Assembly: GCA_012961565.1 (NCBI GenBank)
Contig: DTZC01000033.1
Location: 1-6,648, forward strand
Length of the DNA: 6,648 nucleotides
Source of the DNA: Dehalococcoidia bacterium
Lineage (GTDB): Bacteria > Chloroflexota > Dehalococcoidia > GIF9 > UBA5629
Direction: 5' to 3'
The translations under genes and the position numbers were made by a program. The notes beneath the pieces are model-generated. The model did no database searches. It saw nothing but the letters and a program-made list of their open reading frames with translations, and had not been told where the DNA came from. How positions within the stretch are numbered: the stretch's first letter is position 1; the number at the start of each line of letters is the position of its first letter. Positions 6,273 to 6,648 of the stretch are shown one piece after another.

Positions 6273-6648
6273 TTTCTTTGACCAGTTGACGTACTGATGC
6301 TTGTATGTCTTCCTGTGATGTGACAGCGCTGATAACAGCAGCTGAATCAGCTCCGGCAGCTATGACTGCAGCGATATTCTCTGTGTTAATGCCACCAATA
6401 GCAACTATAGGTATGGATATTGCCTCTCTGATTTGACGCAGTCGTTCCAGCCCAACAACAGTAGCCTGCGGCTTAGTTGGAGACGGGTATATAGAGCCTA
6501 TGGCTATGTAGTCAGCTCCGGAGGCTTCTGCCTCTAATGCTTGGGCTAGGGTCTGTGTTGACAGCCCGATAATCTTGTCGATGGGTAATTCCTGGCGGAC
6601 AACAGCTAAAGGCAGGTCACCCTGTCCGATATGTAGTCCATCTGCATC
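6226..6648 (-). CDS. thiE: Thiamine-phosphate synthase, C-terminal 140 residues (start lies beyond the right edge)
   Basis: A TIM-barrel enzyme that joins the pyrimidine (HMP-diphosphate) and thiazole-phosphate halves of vitamin B1 to give thiamine phosphate. From the window edge the fragment reads DADGLHIGQGDLP (1-13, carrying the Mg-binding region), GLSTQT (28-33, the 'GvSTHT' motif), GADYIAIGSIYPSPTKP (44-60, the pyrophosphate-binding 'TK' loop), IPIVAIGGI (79-87), and AAVISAV (103-109, the 'VSAI' motif). All line up with ThiE in the right order and spacing, so the gene appears intact and cut only by the window; about 70 N-terminal residues are missing. A charged tail (about 125-140) extends past the barrel, and its codons overlap the start of the translin-family gene. 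The other TIM-barrel look-alike, TenI, is less likely because the STQT and PTKP substrate-binding motifs are kept. Confidence 0.93.
   Translation of the reverse strand, partial: DADGLHIGQGDLPLAVVRQELPIDKIIGLSTQTLAQALEAEASGADYIAIGSIYPSPTKPQATVVGLERLRQIREAISIPIVAIGGINTENIAAVIAAGADSAAVISAVTSQEDIQASVRQLVKEIEKEAKSHPKPGNYH

Overview
The window reads almost entirely on the minus strand and holds part of a bacterial chromosome with close gene packing. From right to left (the direction of transcription) it has the 3' part of thiE (thiamine-phosphate synthase), a translin-family gene, an intergenic gap with a good sigma-70-type promoter, and then a branched-chain-amino-acid-type (HAAT/Liv) ABC transporter operon. 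The operon order is livG-type ATPase, AMP-forming acyl-CoA ligase, livH-type permease, livM-type permease, a 317-bp gap, and the start of a livK-type substrate-binding lipoprotein that runs off the left edge. All six complete or partial transporter and ligase reading frames look intact. No RNA gene, insertion sequence or CRISPR array was seen.

Organism: base composition is roughly balanced. Several ribosome binding sites are close to the bacterial consensus, and the binding protein has a bacterial lipobox, so this is a bacterium. A translin-family protein is uncommon in bacteria. Together with a Liv operon that carries an embedded long-chain acyl-CoA ligase, it would fit an anaerobic Chloroflexota (Dehalococcoidia-like) or sulfate-reducer-like sediment lineage. 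That placement is inference from general familiarity with such gene sets and is only a moderate-to-weak guess.

How the genes work together: the lipoprotein captures a solute outside the membrane, LivH and LivM form the channel, LivG (with an expected LivF partner outside the window) powers import, and the acyl-CoA ligase sits in the same transcript with 7-nt spacing to livG and a 1-nt stop/start overlap with livH. The simplest reading is capture, import and CoA activation of a carboxylic acid (fatty, aromatic or branched-chain) rather than plain amino-acid uptake; the substrate cannot be read from the sequence.

Non-coding signals: the gap upstream of livG (5420-5618) has TTGACA and TTAAAT boxes 17 bp apart, with a 10-bp tandem repeat over the -35/spacer. 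The gap between livM and livK (327-643) contains an 11-bp direct repeat with a 30-bp period, three small inverted repeats, and a very strong Shine-Dalgarno sequence that leads only to tiny reading frames. It may allow separate control of the binding protein.
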